This document shows, in pieces, positions 34,183 to 44,159 of a stretch of 64,000 nucleotides of DNA. This stretch comes from Sycobia sp. Sy_11 (taxonomy: Eukaryota > Arthropoda > Insecta > Hymenoptera > Epichrysomallidae). The position numbers were made by a program, and so were the translations under genes. The DNA is taken from NCBI GenBank assembly GCA_018907035.1, contig JACCIC010000004.1, positions 2,595,501 to 2,659,500 on the forward strand, given 5' to 3'. Positions within the stretch are counted from its first letter, which is position 1, and each line of letters starts with the position of its first letter. The notes beneath the pieces are model-generated. The model made no database searches. It had not been told where the DNA came from and saw only the letters and a list, made by a program, of their open reading frames with translations.

Positions 34183-34950
34183 TATAGATTTTCCCTCTAA
34201 ACCCTACATATCTGACCAGATGGTGCAAAACTTCGAAAATCTAACGCTCGCGAAATTTCTGTGATTTAAATTTAATATATTTTTTAAAATCTATTGTATA
34301 GGGAAGAACATATTGAGTTATAGCGAAAACATTTTAATTAAGAATTTTTATTTTATTATTAAAAAGGGAAAAATTTTACTTTCTATTGCACCCAAATTAT
34401 TGAAAATAAAATAATTTGTGTATACACAACATAAAAAGAAAATATCCTATTAAATACGTTGAGCACCGATTTATAACGAGGTATCAAGTGGCTAGTAAAC
34501 TATATAAGGCTCTGGTAACTTACCTTGGTAATTACATTTCCATTAGAATGTAGAGATTGTAACAGAATAAATTATTGACCGCTGCCAAGGTATCACTCAC
34601 CTTGGCCAGAAAAAATATAATATAATTTATATATAATTAATATCATTGTTATTTAAATAAGGTTATTTCTATCAATTAACTTATTCGGCCTATGGATTTG
34701 TTCACTGACTTTAATTTATTATAACTAATAAGTTCATGAATAAATAAATAAATAAACAATTTAATATAATCTTATATGAGGCGCGGAACACCGCGCATAG
34801 AGTCCACTATTGCTATTTCTAGAATTTAATACATTTGATGTTCAAATAAGTTTCCTGCGTTTGTGATCTCATGTGTTTGTAGGTTGTTTATCTATCAATA
34901 ACTTTATAGCATTATATTTGAGCATTTACTTCGGTATCGTTTATTTTATC
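34183..34950. other. No gene seen
   Basis: AT-rich intron sequence between two mariner remnants. Confidence 0.55.
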
Positions 34951-34959
34951 GAGGAAAAT

Positions 34960-35185
34960 CATGGCAAGCTTCCAGTCAAATAAATTATTGAATATATTTT
35001 TGGATATGAAAAAGTGCGGCTGAGGCCTATAGGTAAACCAACGTACCACGATTATTTAAACGGTTCCAAAGTGGTGATTTTTTAGTTGAAGACAAGGATT
35101 GCTCTCGGAAGCCGAAAAGTTTTGAAGACGAGGAATTAGACGCTTTGCTAAATGAACACGCCGTTAGCTCCAGTAACTTGCTGTG
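34960..35185 (+). mobile_element. Mariner N-terminal remnant
   Basis: On the plus strand, MASFQSNKLLN-type text begins near 34961. The linker of a mariner DNA-binding domain follows at about 35060-35165 (KRFQSGDFLVEDKDCSRKPK, then SFEDEELDALLNEHA). This parallels RRFKSGDFDVEDKERSGRPQ of family A but is diverged. The rest of the element is absent. Confidence 0.65.
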
Positions 35186-35189
35186 TGCA

Positions 35190-38164
35190 TGTGGCGAGAA
35201 GTAGGCCGGGAGATTTGCTGTGAACGACCAAAGGCGAAGGAGTGACAGAGAGAGGAACAATGGGAGGTGAATACCGCTTATTCGTGGCTGGTTTAATTGA
35301 TGCAGGAGGCTTATGATTACTGGATGTACTCTCTCAAATCGTGGTTAAGTGAAATTTTCAATTGTTTTCTTTGTCGAGTTGAATCGATTTGAATCCATCG
35401 GTGGATTGTGTAGTTGGCAAGTAATTATTAAGCTTTATAGTACGAGAAATGGGAAAAACTCGTTCATAATTTTGTTATATATTAATATTAATTCTATTTG
35501 AAATTTAAATAATCCATTGACATAATTATACAGCGAGCACACTTTTTAGAAAAATTATTCTTGAAAAATTATGAATGATGTCTGTAGTAATTTAATACCT
35601 ATAAAGTATTCAGTCAGAATAATAAAAGTATTCTTTTGGAATATTTTTCGGTTGCAAATATTATTTCGAAGTAACTATCCTCAATTATTAATATCACGAA
35701 ACTCATTCGAATTGACATCCAATCTTTGATTGCTTAATTCTGGCTGATATATTAATTTTTGTGCTATAGGTGATTAAGATTTAAGTGTATTTTTCTAGGT
35801 TATTTTACTTGTGTTCATTTAGTCATTGAGTTAAACCTTTTTACTTATAGCCAAGGAAATCTATACTTATCTTACTTGAAGATATTCTCTTCCTTCTTTC
35901 AGCCCACTCTCAAATATTTGTGACTTCACCGCAGCACCGATACTTAAACTAGATTCCATATATCTAGATTACCATATTCCACAAGACAAAATCGACAGAA
36001 TGTTGCAGCAAATATTATAAGATTTCAGCCGCATCGGGATTTTTGGCAAGAACTTATCCTACCGTTCTTTTGAAAGAGAACAGAACTGGCTCCTATTAAG
36101 CACATGAAAATATGCGGGTTTTATGCGTAGCTCTCGTCCCGTTTTCCTGAGAGGTTGACTACCGAATAACAAGAGTAAGTAGTTAGAGTTTATGCGAGTC
36201 TACAATCCTGTTCTCCCAAAAGAAAACAAGATTGGTTGACGTAAAATATGGGAGGGTATTAGGAAACGACAACGACTCCCTTAAGCGGTTATCGTCGCGG
36301 ACTCTTGTTGTATGTGGACCAACAAGCTAGTAGGTTAAGAATATATTAGTAAGTAAGGACGTAAGAGGCACGGACTCGGGCGCAATCACGTTCGGTCGAC
36401 CTGAGGAAGTGCGTGACGAGGGAATCTCGCGAGGACTGGAGTGTGGCGCTGCCCGGGCATTTTTTTAGTGATGGGCGCTAATGTGGCTCGGATGAGCATT
36501 GATTAAGAATGGGTCTCTACGATCTTGACCGTGTGTTCTGGAGACTCATTACTTAAATTTAAGTAGCATTAAGTAGCGTATAGTGGCGTAGAATCGCGAA
36601 GCAAAAACGCGTGATCTGCAAGACTCAAGCCCATCGTCGAGGCAGATATATTTGCATTATATGAGGCTACTGAATGTATAGACTATCGAATGATTGCTTA
36701 TTTAATATTTCAAACCAAGAATAGAAACCGTATTCATGTGTAGTTTGCACCCTCGAAACCTCCTCTGACATTTTGAGCTAGCCAAGACCATTTCAGGAAT
36801 GGTACCCATAAAAAAGGGGTTTAGACCCCAACGCGTAAGCATATGACGCCAGAATACTTAACTACTTGGATTCATAATGACGGTTAAGGTAAAGAAATAA
36901 CATTTTAAAGATTATAAATATGATTGTAAATTGTGAGTGATGAATTTTAAATTTTTAAACTTTGTCCTTTCTTAAAATAGTGAATATCATATATTTTAAG
37001 TCCAAGGAAATATGAAATTTAATTTATCTCTAACAAATCTTAAAAATATACATTTTATAGAATAAAATTCGATTAATGGTTTTTATTCACTAAATAAATA
37101 GTGGATGTACTACCAATTAATCTTGAGAAATAGGCGCGAAATACAATATAGTTTCTGATGTTATGAAATAAATCTTTTTTTTCATTCAAAACCCGCAAGA
37201 AATGAATTTTAATGCCTACTGTTTATGCTCAGACTACAAGATATCTCTATAACTCAAAAAAAATAAAACCTTAGATAAAATATACCTTCTTTATGGACAA
37301 TATGCTTTATGTTACTACAAACAGAGCCCTAAAAGAGAAGGATCCTACAATAATCAAATACTTTAAATTATGAATAAAACAGAATTTTACGATGCTAACG
37401 TTCTTTTTTGTATGCTAAGGTATCCGAATTAAATATAGGGGTTAATGTTCTATATTTAAATTAGTATAAAATATAATAAATATTAGGATTACATTTGTCC
37501 TCGAATACATGATAGTTGGATTGATATTCACCCAATTTGATGTGGTACTATATTCTATTACATTACGTATTATTTCACTAGTAAGCCCATCATTTTGGAA
37601 TCATATATATCTCTATCTTCTTTAATAAGATCACTTTTGATTTTTTCCTTCTTAAATTTTTAATAATATATTTAGGCTAAAATTAGTAGATACATAATAC
37701 TTTCCTGTGCATTCGTCCATACGCTTAGAAAAATATAGTCAAAAACTAAGTGACGGAAAATCACTATCTACTGAAAAATTTCGAATATGCTACAGCCTCA
37801 TACCATACATATTAAACACGATTTATGAAACCAATTTGTTTTTCTCAAAATTGATATTTTTCAACCGGACCTATGTACTAATATGAATAAATTATTATAA
37901 TAAGTCTCTATCACCTATTTTCTACATATAATTAACGAAAGTTTTAAAAAAAAAATAATATTCAGTATGTAAACAAACAAAATACGTAGTTTTATATCAG
38001 GATTTTCAAAAGAGAATTTAGAAGCTCATTCTGTAATTGAAGTAAAAATCAATAGTATAGTCTTTTTTTTAATATTACATCTGTATCATGATTTAATACC
38101 AATAATAATACAAAGAATTATATTAATATCTGTACTAAAAGGTAAACATATACAGACTACTTAC
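35190..38164. other. Long intron stretch without recognised genes; GC-richer block at 36050-36660
   Basis: Most is AT-rich. At 36050-36660 composition rises, with CCCGTTTTCCTGAGAGGTTG, CGGTCGACCTGAGGAAGTGC and GGCGCTGCCCGGGC. No long open frame is present. The block contains related phrases (CGTTCTTTTGAAAGAGAACAG, and TGTTCTCCCAAAAGAAAACA) about 150 bp apart. It may be an LTR or element leader, but no partner was found. Confidence 0.4.
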
Positions 38165-38338
38165 AGGCTATCTTTTATATGACTTTTCTCATCAGTTGCA
38201 TTGATTAATTGTAAGCCTAAAATTCCTTCGGGAATATTTGATGAGTCTAATACTTGCTCGGTAACTAACCATACATAACCACTTCCGGTCATATTTAGTT
38301 CAGATGCATTGTCAAAAATTACTTCAGCATCAGCTGCT
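38165..38338 (-). CDS. Nmdar1 exon B (amino-terminal domain)
   Basis: This 174-bp host exon follows acceptor TTATTATCTATTAG and is followed by donor GTAAGT. Entering in phase 2 it completes a Ser codon from exon A and reads AADAEVIFDNASELNMTGSG, YVWLVTEQVLDSSNIPEGIL and GLQLINATDEKSHIKDS, ending in phase 2 within a Leu codon finished by exon C. LNMTGxGYVW(I/L)VTEQ and HI-DS are hallmark stretches of the Nmdar1 amino-terminal domain, which includes an N-glycosylation sequon (NMT). The 57 codons have no stop or shift. It is flanked by introns of about 17.5 kb (to exon A) and 26.2 kb (to exon C). Confidence 0.9.
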
Positions 38339-38339
38339 C

Positions 38340-38910
38340 TAATAGATAATAAATAAAAGTTATTAATATTGTCACAATCTCAAGGTTCGATTATTTTTAA
38401 TTTTTCATGTTATACAATATAATGTAATTCATTTTTGTTCAAAAAAACAAAGATCCAAACAGATATCAATGGACAAAATAAAAATCATTTTGAGGTAATT
38501 TAAAGAGAAAAAGAATCTAGTTATAAGTTCTAAGAGCTTTGCATAGATTGACAAAGTTTTTTTTCTATATATGTATATAAAAACTTATATTTATAAACAT
38601 GATTTAATATAGTATTATGTAATTATATATTATGAAAATTTAAAAAGTTGCTCATTGTAAAAAATAAGTATTAATCTATAATTATTCACGCTGCGATTGA
38701 AGAGTGAAAAATAATTTTTATTTGTTTATGTTATGATAAATTAGATTGAGTAAAGAAACTTCCTTCTAAAAATCGCTTTCACAATTCTTCTACTTTTTTT
38801 TATCTTATTTGGCGTTGCTCTTTTTGTGCTTCCAAATACCTGTATTAATCAGCAAGAGAGGTTTATGATGTGTTTATAAATACAACACATATAAATTATT
38901 ACAGCGGTGC
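38340..38910. other. Intron sequence, nothing seen
   Basis: AT-rich, no open frame with motifs. Confidence 0.6.
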
Positions 38911-38911
38911 T

Positions 38912-39000
38912 TATGCCAATCGGCCGAGACCGGGATTTGAACTCGGATCACCAAGTTACTAGTCCTTCGCTCTAGCGATCGAGCCATCAAGGCCTCCAAT
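38912..39000 (-). repeat. tRNA-derived SINE-like head
   Basis: The minus strand reads GGCCTTGATGGCTCGATCGC, a D-arm that pairs GCTC with GAGC, then GATCCGAGTTCAAATCCCGG, a box B-like T arm, and ends TCTCGGCC, which can pair with the starting GGCC. The anticodon stem pairs poorly and there is no clean CCA-proximal end, so a functional tRNA is unlikely. A tRNA-derived SINE or tRNA pseudogene fits best. Confidence 0.5.
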
Positions 39001-39049
39001 TCTTTTACTGTTACATCTTTCCATAGAGCCATATTAGAATGAAATGGAT

Positions 39050-39240
39050 CGGTCTTTTGCTTCTGGAAGAGACTTGTTTGTTGAGAAATAGACAGAATCG
39101 AAAAATACACCATCATCTCTCCCAGGATCATCAAAGATTTCTGAACAAGCATTTGGTTGTGATGCACCAGTCCTATCGTCAACATACTCCGCTTCTGGTT
39201 CGGATTCACCACTACCCCAAGCATTTATTATTTTGGTTCA
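39050..39240 (-). pseudogene. Unrecognised acidic coding-like fragment
   Basis: One minus-strand frame reads INAWGSGESEPEAEYVDDRT, GASQPNACSEIFDDPGRDD and GVFFDSVYFSTNKSLPEAKD without a stop, then stops at about 39052. The acidic, Ser/Pro-rich composition and lack of stops argue for real former coding sequence. Two overlapping open frames on both strands here are its shadows. The N-terminal acidic region of a piggyBac-type transposase or a host exon are both possible. I could not decide. It directly abuts the tRNA-like sequence. Confidence 0.35.
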
Positions 39241-39444
39241 AGGAAGAAAATTTCTGTTGTAGATTGGTGATGCACTCTATGAGTTTTCACGCTCAATACC
39301 ATAATTTTGTATGTATAGAAAGACCAACTGAAAATCAAAAGGTATTCCGTAGGAAAGATAGTAAAAATAAGTATCAAAGTGAAAAACGATTGAAGATACT
39401 CAACTCGAACGATGGAATGAATAGTACGAAAATATTTTAATGCT

Positions 39445-39525
39445 AGAGTGACGGTAGAGTAATGGTTAGCGAAAGCTTGTCGCAAGCGAATCGTCGAGTC
39501 TCATCTTTTCCCCGGACTTATAATA
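39445..39525 (+). repeat. Second tRNA-like sequence, possibly a SINE head
   Basis: GGTAGAGTAATGGTTAGCGA, then AAGCTTGTCGCAAGCGAATC and GTCGAGTCTCATC. There is a box A-like start and a T-arm-like end, with AAGCTTGTCGCAAGC forming a small stem. It is not the same sequence as the one at 38912. It may be a degenerate tRNA-derived SINE. Confidence 0.35.
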
Positions 39526-40140
39526 TAAGAAGTGAAACTAACCCACTGAGTATAAAGGATGCGTGAAAATGAAATTATAATAATCAGATTCCTTTCAGGA
39601 AGCCACTCTTTTTAGAATTAAAACACTATTTTTCTATTATGGTACAATCACCCTCGTTCAGATAGAAGTGTTTCCATTGTTGGTACAATTAAAAAGAAAG
39701 AAAAATATACTTAATATATATGTATAACTCGAGACTATACGGCGCCGCTACTCTTCCTGCATTCACTAGCAGCCATAGAAACCAGACAGAGAGAGAACAA
39801 TATACTTTTTTCTCTTTGTTTCTTGGGGCCCTTCTCCGTTTTCTACGCACTTCCACGGTCGCGTCGGTATGCACATGTATGGAAGTGTTTACGACAGTTC
39901 GTGGAAGACGATTTTGTAATCGTTTTCATTACCACCTGCTGTAGACATGCAACTCATATTTTCCAAAACATTTTGTATGTGTGCGAGCGTGTGTATGTTT
40001 GTGGTACTATTGCTCGTTCACAATGCTTGTGTTTGACGAGGAACAGCTCTACTTTTTCCGTGTTTTGTGATAATATTTTTTAATATTTTCACATTGTATA
40101 GAGAAGAAGTAACTTTGTATGCTGCATTATGATTAATACA
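39526..40140. other. Unassigned, partly GC-richer
   Basis: 39720-40060 is GC-richer (ATACGGCGCCGCTACTCTTC, CTTCCACGGTCGCGTCGGTA). Short overlapping open frames on both strands there look like composition effects. Confidence 0.45.
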
Positions 40141-40239
40141 TACTAATAGAGTATTCTTGCAGTTCTGTTTCTTCCGCTCGCATGAATGGTAAATTTACAG
40201 TGTTAATATCGTAAACAATAAATTGTTTCTTTTAAATTT

Positions 40240-40917
40240 AGCTAGTCATTCTCTTTTTATTTCACCATCGGTGAGTATTTTAATTGCATTGGGTAAATGT
40301 TCATAGAGTGTATTGACAATTTGATTATAGTAAAACAATCTTAATTTCCATGGAATATCATGATAATTTATTCCAAGCCCTTTATTTTGCGGTCTGATAT
40401 TATCTGCAAGTCGTTCACGAGAAAATAACTTTAAATAAAAATACTATAGGGTCTGAATCACCTTAGAATTATTACATGGCACGATCCTTAAGTAGATATT
40501 TATTGCCACCTAGTTGGGAAGCCTTGTATATCAACGATAGACTTCATCTTAACTAACAGATTCAAAAAATTTTTTAACGTAGATAACGTAAAGAATTCCC
40601 GTCGCTCATTAAGCTACTTGTTTAACGTGTAATCTTATAGTTATAGCATATCGAAAATTCACTACATCTCCGTTTCAATTGAATGTCTGTAATTCTATAT
40701 GTTCTGTGCATTTAACGGTTCCTGGAGGGTAAATAGTATGTGAAGATACTTCAATGATCTTATATCTTGGTGGCACTGTAGGAAAGTACTCGTGAATTCT
40801 GTGCATACCACGCTCATTTATATAAGTACTGGCGGTAATGCTACACACTATTCCCAAGGAATTTACATTTAGTATTGTCACTGGTAAATCAAAATTGTGT
40901 ATAATACCTGCTGGCAA
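40240..40917 (-). pseudogene. Polinton structural-type protein (penton/minor capsid candidate)
   Basis: The open block at 40675-40917 reads DLPVTILNVNSLGIVCSITA, HRIHEYFPTVPPRYKIIEVS, then TIYPPGTVKCTEHIELQ, followed after a stop by GDVVNFR and ITIRLHVKQV. The latter resembles the beta-strand ending (x-G-x-x-V-D/N-F-R-G-E) of a short beta-rich protein that accompanies Polinton-like elements in insects. Further leftward on the minus strand is LPNAIKILTDGEIKRE near 40260. I regard a capsid vertex or minor capsid role as plausible from context only. Confidence 0.45.
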
Positions 40918-41050
40918 AATCCATTGGTATATTTTATTAAATCAATGTCAGATAATCATCAATCTGGCAATTCTATAGAGAAGCTCTTTTTTAATCCATT
41001 GACTTTTTACGGTTTTGAGTAGAGACCACTTCCATTACTTTTATAGAGTT
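40918..41050 (-). pseudogene. Stub of a Polinton adenain-type protease
   Basis: After the KPY segment the minus strand reads (with stops) IELPD, then LSDIDLIKYTNGF. It resembles the start of the adenovirus-like cysteine protease found in Polintons (L-P-x-R-x-L-x-x-x-D-L-I-K-Y-A). The catalytic His/Asp/Cys part is absent, because the sequence passes directly into the structural-type gene. The protease was probably removed by a deletion. Confidence 0.4.
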
Positions 41051-41051
41051 T

Positions 41052-41348
41052 TCAGTAAAGACCATAATCTTTTGTGTAAGGTTTTAAATAAAGACCTTTT
41101 TCAAGAGCAAATACTTCCATTGTTTTGTTATGTCTTCGATTTTCTTCCAATTCTTGCTTTGCCACTTTTGCATCATTAACAGCTTTAATTAGTCCTGAAG
41201 CACTCTCCGTCAATGCGCCACTTGCACTCAAACCAGCAAATAAAGGTACAAGAAATGGTAAAGTAACATCAAGTTTTTGAGGGACCGATAATATCCTACG
41301 AATTGTCACATTGCCTTTAACACCTGCCTTTTTAACAGCCTCAAACAT
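41052..41348 (-). pseudogene. Polinton-associated hydrophobic 'KPY' protein
   Basis: The 98-codon open block begins MFEAVKKAGVKGNVTIRRIL. It has a hydrophobic Gly/Ala segment (LPFLVPLFAGLSASGAL), then KAVNDAKVAKQELEENRRHN and KGLYLKPYTKDYGLY. The combination of an Ala/Gly-rich membrane-like segment and a K-P-Y tail recurs in insect Polinton-like loci. A virion-associated or membrane role would be an inference. Both ends run into decayed sequence. Confidence 0.5.
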
Positions 41349-41349
41349 G

Positions 41350-41590
41350 GAATCATAGAATATGCAGCAGATTTAATGATTTTTGTCAGTGTTCATTTAT
41401 TGCTTTTACCAGGAAATTTTTGTTTCTTATTTTTTTTCGATCCCATTCCTAATGTTACTTTAAGTTTCCTTGCATTATAAACTGCAAGTGCAGCCGCCTA
41501 TGCAGCCATATTTGTATCCTTTGATTTAAGATATAAGCGAGCTTTGTCTCTGAGAATTTGGTCTACACCGTACGTAGCTTGCGTATCCTA
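41350..41590 (-). pseudogene. Upstream coding remnant of the same Polinton gene
   Basis: The minus strand reads TYGVDQILRDKARLYLKSKD, then (after one stop) AAALAVYNARKLKVTLGMGS and KKNKKQKFPGK. The Lys-rich basic tail followed by the KPY segment suggests a basic DNA-binding or virion core-type protein. It is broken by stops and otherwise unassigned. Confidence 0.4.
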
Positions 41591-41887
41591 AACAATATTG
41601 AAATATGCTATTTCGTGCTCTTTCTAAGCAGAATCAAGGGAATTTATCCCAGGATCTCTACGAGCTATACGTTTTTTCAATTTCATCTCAGGACCACAGT
41701 ATTGATATCCTGGTAAATGCACCATCAATAGGTAATTTACTAAGTATCTTATTAACACTCTACTACCTTCACGCTTATGTACAATCATTCTACATCGGAA
41801 ATTAAAATGTCACTACTTGAATTTATATAAAAGCATGCTATATATACTCTACTTTCACAGCTTCAGTGAAAACTGTGATGTACAAAC

Positions 41888-42150
41888 ATGGAATTGAAAG
41901 TGTACTCAAAAAAATTAACAGTCATTAATTTTGACTATTTTACAGAGCAAGTAAGAAAAGTCAACGGCATGGAGAATTACTGCCGGATAGTATATGAGCA
42001 GTGATTTCTCAATCTTCTAATTTTGAAAAAACTAATAGCTTATTGACTCTTATAACTCGTCCAAATGGTCTCAGATTTGAAAGTATCTATATTTATTCAA
42101 AATCATTAAATCAACCAAAATAGAAGTAGTTAGAAAAACTTATGGTCCGA
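41888..42150 (+). pseudogene. Polinton packaging ATPase (FtsK/HerA-type), N-terminal part
   Basis: The plus strand reads RHGELLPDSI, a degenerate P-loop (SSNFEKTNSLLTL in place of the expected G-P-S-N-C-G-K-T-N), then TRPNGLRFESIYIYSKSLNQ. In Polintons this ATPase is thought to package DNA into capsids. The gene resumes at 44160-44577. About 2 kb of later insertions lie between, including a Penelope-like fragment, an interspersed repeat and mariner A copy 2. Confidence 0.7.
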
Positions 42151-42157
42151 ATGGAGA

Positions 42158-42364
42158 ATGTACAGTAATCAGTTGACTTTTTTGGACATCAATGTCATTA
42201 GGTATAATAATAATAAAGTAAAGCTTAATTATAGTAGGTATAGAAAACCTACTTGGTCGAAAGCTCGAAACGTTGGGCAACTTCATTCAATTTTCAATTG
42301 GGTAAAGATGGTGGGAACAGTCAGATTGCACTTCACTAATAAAGAATTTTTTCAGCTAATATAA
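42158..42364 (+). pseudogene. Penelope-like retroelement RT fragment
   Basis: A 68-codon open block reads NQLTFLDINVIRYNNNKVKL, then YSRYRKPTWSK and MVGTVRLHFTNKEFFQ. FLD(I/V)-x-(V/I)-x-R...YRKPT(W/H)S is the conserved post-motif-D region of Penelope-like reverse transcriptases, and the end resembles the following (L-V-D-R-A-x-x-L) segment in decayed form. No GIY-YIG endonuclease was seen. It sits inside the Polinton ATPase gene. Confidence 0.5.
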
Positions 42365-42366
42365 TT

Positions 42367-42475
42367 TTGTTACAGCTTAGTCTACGGAGGTGATTTTAAA
42401 CAAGGACAGTCTGACTGTCGTGATAATTTTCAATTAATTATATATTGATATGTATTAGTATTGATATAAATATTA
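42367..42475 (+). repeat. Interspersed repeat, copy 5 (5' part), interrupted by mariner A copy 2
   Basis: TTGTTACAGCTTAGTCTACG is followed by GAGGTGATTTTAAACAAGG and the near-perfect palindrome GACAGTCTGACTGTC at 42406-42420. The repeat resumes after the mariner at 43759. Confidence 0.6.
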
Positions 42476-43758
42476 CGAGTGTGAATAAGTCTTTCCCGTT
42501 TTTTGTAAGAGATGGCGCCACCAATACTGTGCGAGTATTCAATGGTTACATATGTCATAATCAAAGCTTATTCATATGTCAACCATTCCATACTAACACA
42601 TTAGTTAAAATTTTTTCGCATCATAAATTTTTGATATCGTGAAAATGTCGAAATTTGAGCCGAGTCGACGTCATTTGCGGGAAGTTTCACTTTATTGGTT
42701 CAATTTGAAGAAATCTACTGCCCAGACGCATCGATTGCTTCAGGAGGCTTATGGAGAAGGTTGTGTCGATGATTCAAGTGTTCGCGGATGGTTTCGACGC
42801 TTCAAAAGCGGTGATTTCGACGTGGAAGACAAGGAGTGTTCCGGTCGGCCGCAAATCTTTGAAGATCGAGAATTGGCGACTTTGCTTGATGAAGATTCTT
42901 GTCAAACGCAAGAAGAACTTGCTGAAGCATTGGGAGTTGGCCGAACAACCATTTTCAAGCGTTTGAAAGCCATGGGAATGATCCAAAAGCAAGGAAATTG
43001 GGTGCCGTACGAACTGAAGCTGAGAGACGTCGAACGGCGTTTTTTCACTTGCGAACAGCTGCTTCAGCGACATAAAAGAAAGGGTTTTCTGCATCGTATC
43101 GTGACTGGCGATGAAAAGTGGATACGTTACGATAATCCGAAGCGAAGAAAATCATGGGGACTACCCGGCCATGCATCATCATCGACGGCCAAGCCAAATA
43201 TTCATGGCGCCAAGCTCATGCTCTGTATATGGTGGGACCAGCTAGGTGTGGTTTACTATGAGCTTCTGAAACCGAATGAAAGGATCACAGGCGAGGTCTA
43301 TCGATGACAATTGATGCGTTTGAGCCGCGCACTGCGAGAAAAACGGCCACAATACTCCGACAGGCACGACAAAGTTATTTTGCAACATGACAATGCTCGC
43401 CCACATGTTGCACCGCCGGTGAAAACATACTTAGAAACGCTCAAATGGAAAGTCCTACCCTCCCGCCGTATAGTCCAGACGTTGCTCTGTCTGATTACCA
43501 TCTCTTCAGATCGATGACGCATGGCCTGGCTGACCAGCACTTCCATTCCTACGAGGAAGCCAAAAAATGGGTGGATGACTGGATAGAGGCCAAACCGGTC
43601 GAATTTTTTCGCAACGGGATTCGTATGTTGCCAGAAAGATGGGAAAAAGTTGTAGCTAGCGATGGCCAATACTTTCAATAATTCATTTGTAACCATTTTT
43701 TCACAATAAAGGCTCAAAATTTGAAAAAAAAACGGGAAAGACTTATTCACATACCTGA
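42476..43758 (+). mobile_element. Full-length mariner, transposase inactivated (family A copy 2)
   Basis: A 1283-bp element between TA dinucleotides (42474-42475 and 43759-43760). It has the same asymmetric ends as copy 1: CGAGTGTGAATAAG at one side and TCAGGTATGTGAATAAG at the other. Sequence is nearly identical to 9559-10843 but inverted. It interrupts the interspersed repeat, which itself lies inside the Polinton ATPase. Confidence 0.95.
42645..43681 (+). pseudogene. Mariner A transposase with one nonsense codon and one frameshift
   Basis: Relative to the intact copy at 9637-10674, a Pro codon after GEVYR is changed to TGA at 43305-43307. One base is lost in the run encoding LPHPP near 43455, which shifts the frame before the third-aspartate motif (SPDVALSDYHLF, with P changed to L). 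Everything else, including VTGDEKW and HDNARPH, is retained. There are also a few amino acid replacements near the N-terminus (STAQTHRLLQE against SAAETHRLLQK). Confidence 0.93.
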
Positions 43759-43850
43759 TATATATTGATATTATTATGTATTAATTTTAATTTATTTAAT
43801 TAGACCGTAAGACCAATAGAAATATTTATTAATTACTATAATAGCTTGGC
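43759..43850 (+). repeat. Interspersed repeat, copy 5 (3' part)
   Basis: After the mariner: TTAGACCGTAAGACCAATAG, then AAATATTTATTAATTAC, the tail motif of the family. Confidence 0.55.
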
Positions 43851-44155
43851 ATGGTACTTCTATTCATGCAATATGTTCAAAAACCATAAAAATAAACTTT
43901 ATTAAATGTCATCCATTTTCAATCATTACTTAAAAAGGATTGAAAAAAGTAAAAGCTATTAGCTAAACAATAAAATAATAAATAGTCGTTATATTTTAAA
44001 CAAACATCTAGATCTATAATGTGCTTAGAAGAACCAATGAGAGATAAGAATTGTAGAAGATCAACATATGCGTATTAATGCCTATAATAAAAAATATATG
44101 TTCGTGCAGAATAGATTCCAATAATATAAAAATAATAAAGTGAGAACATAAAAAT
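43851..44155. other. No gene seen
   Basis: AT-rich sequence between the repeat tail and the resumed ATPase gene. The middle of the ATPase is not recognisable here. Confidence 0.5.
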
Positions 44156-44159
44156 ATTT

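Noticed and set aside
38912..39000. Functional tRNA gene
   Set aside because: The anticodon stem pairs badly and the acceptor stem pairs only partly, so a tRNA-derived repeat is more likely.
39720..40083. Overlapping plus-strand frames of 74 and 86 codons
   Set aside because: No motifs; short, overlapping in different phases in a locally GC-richer block.
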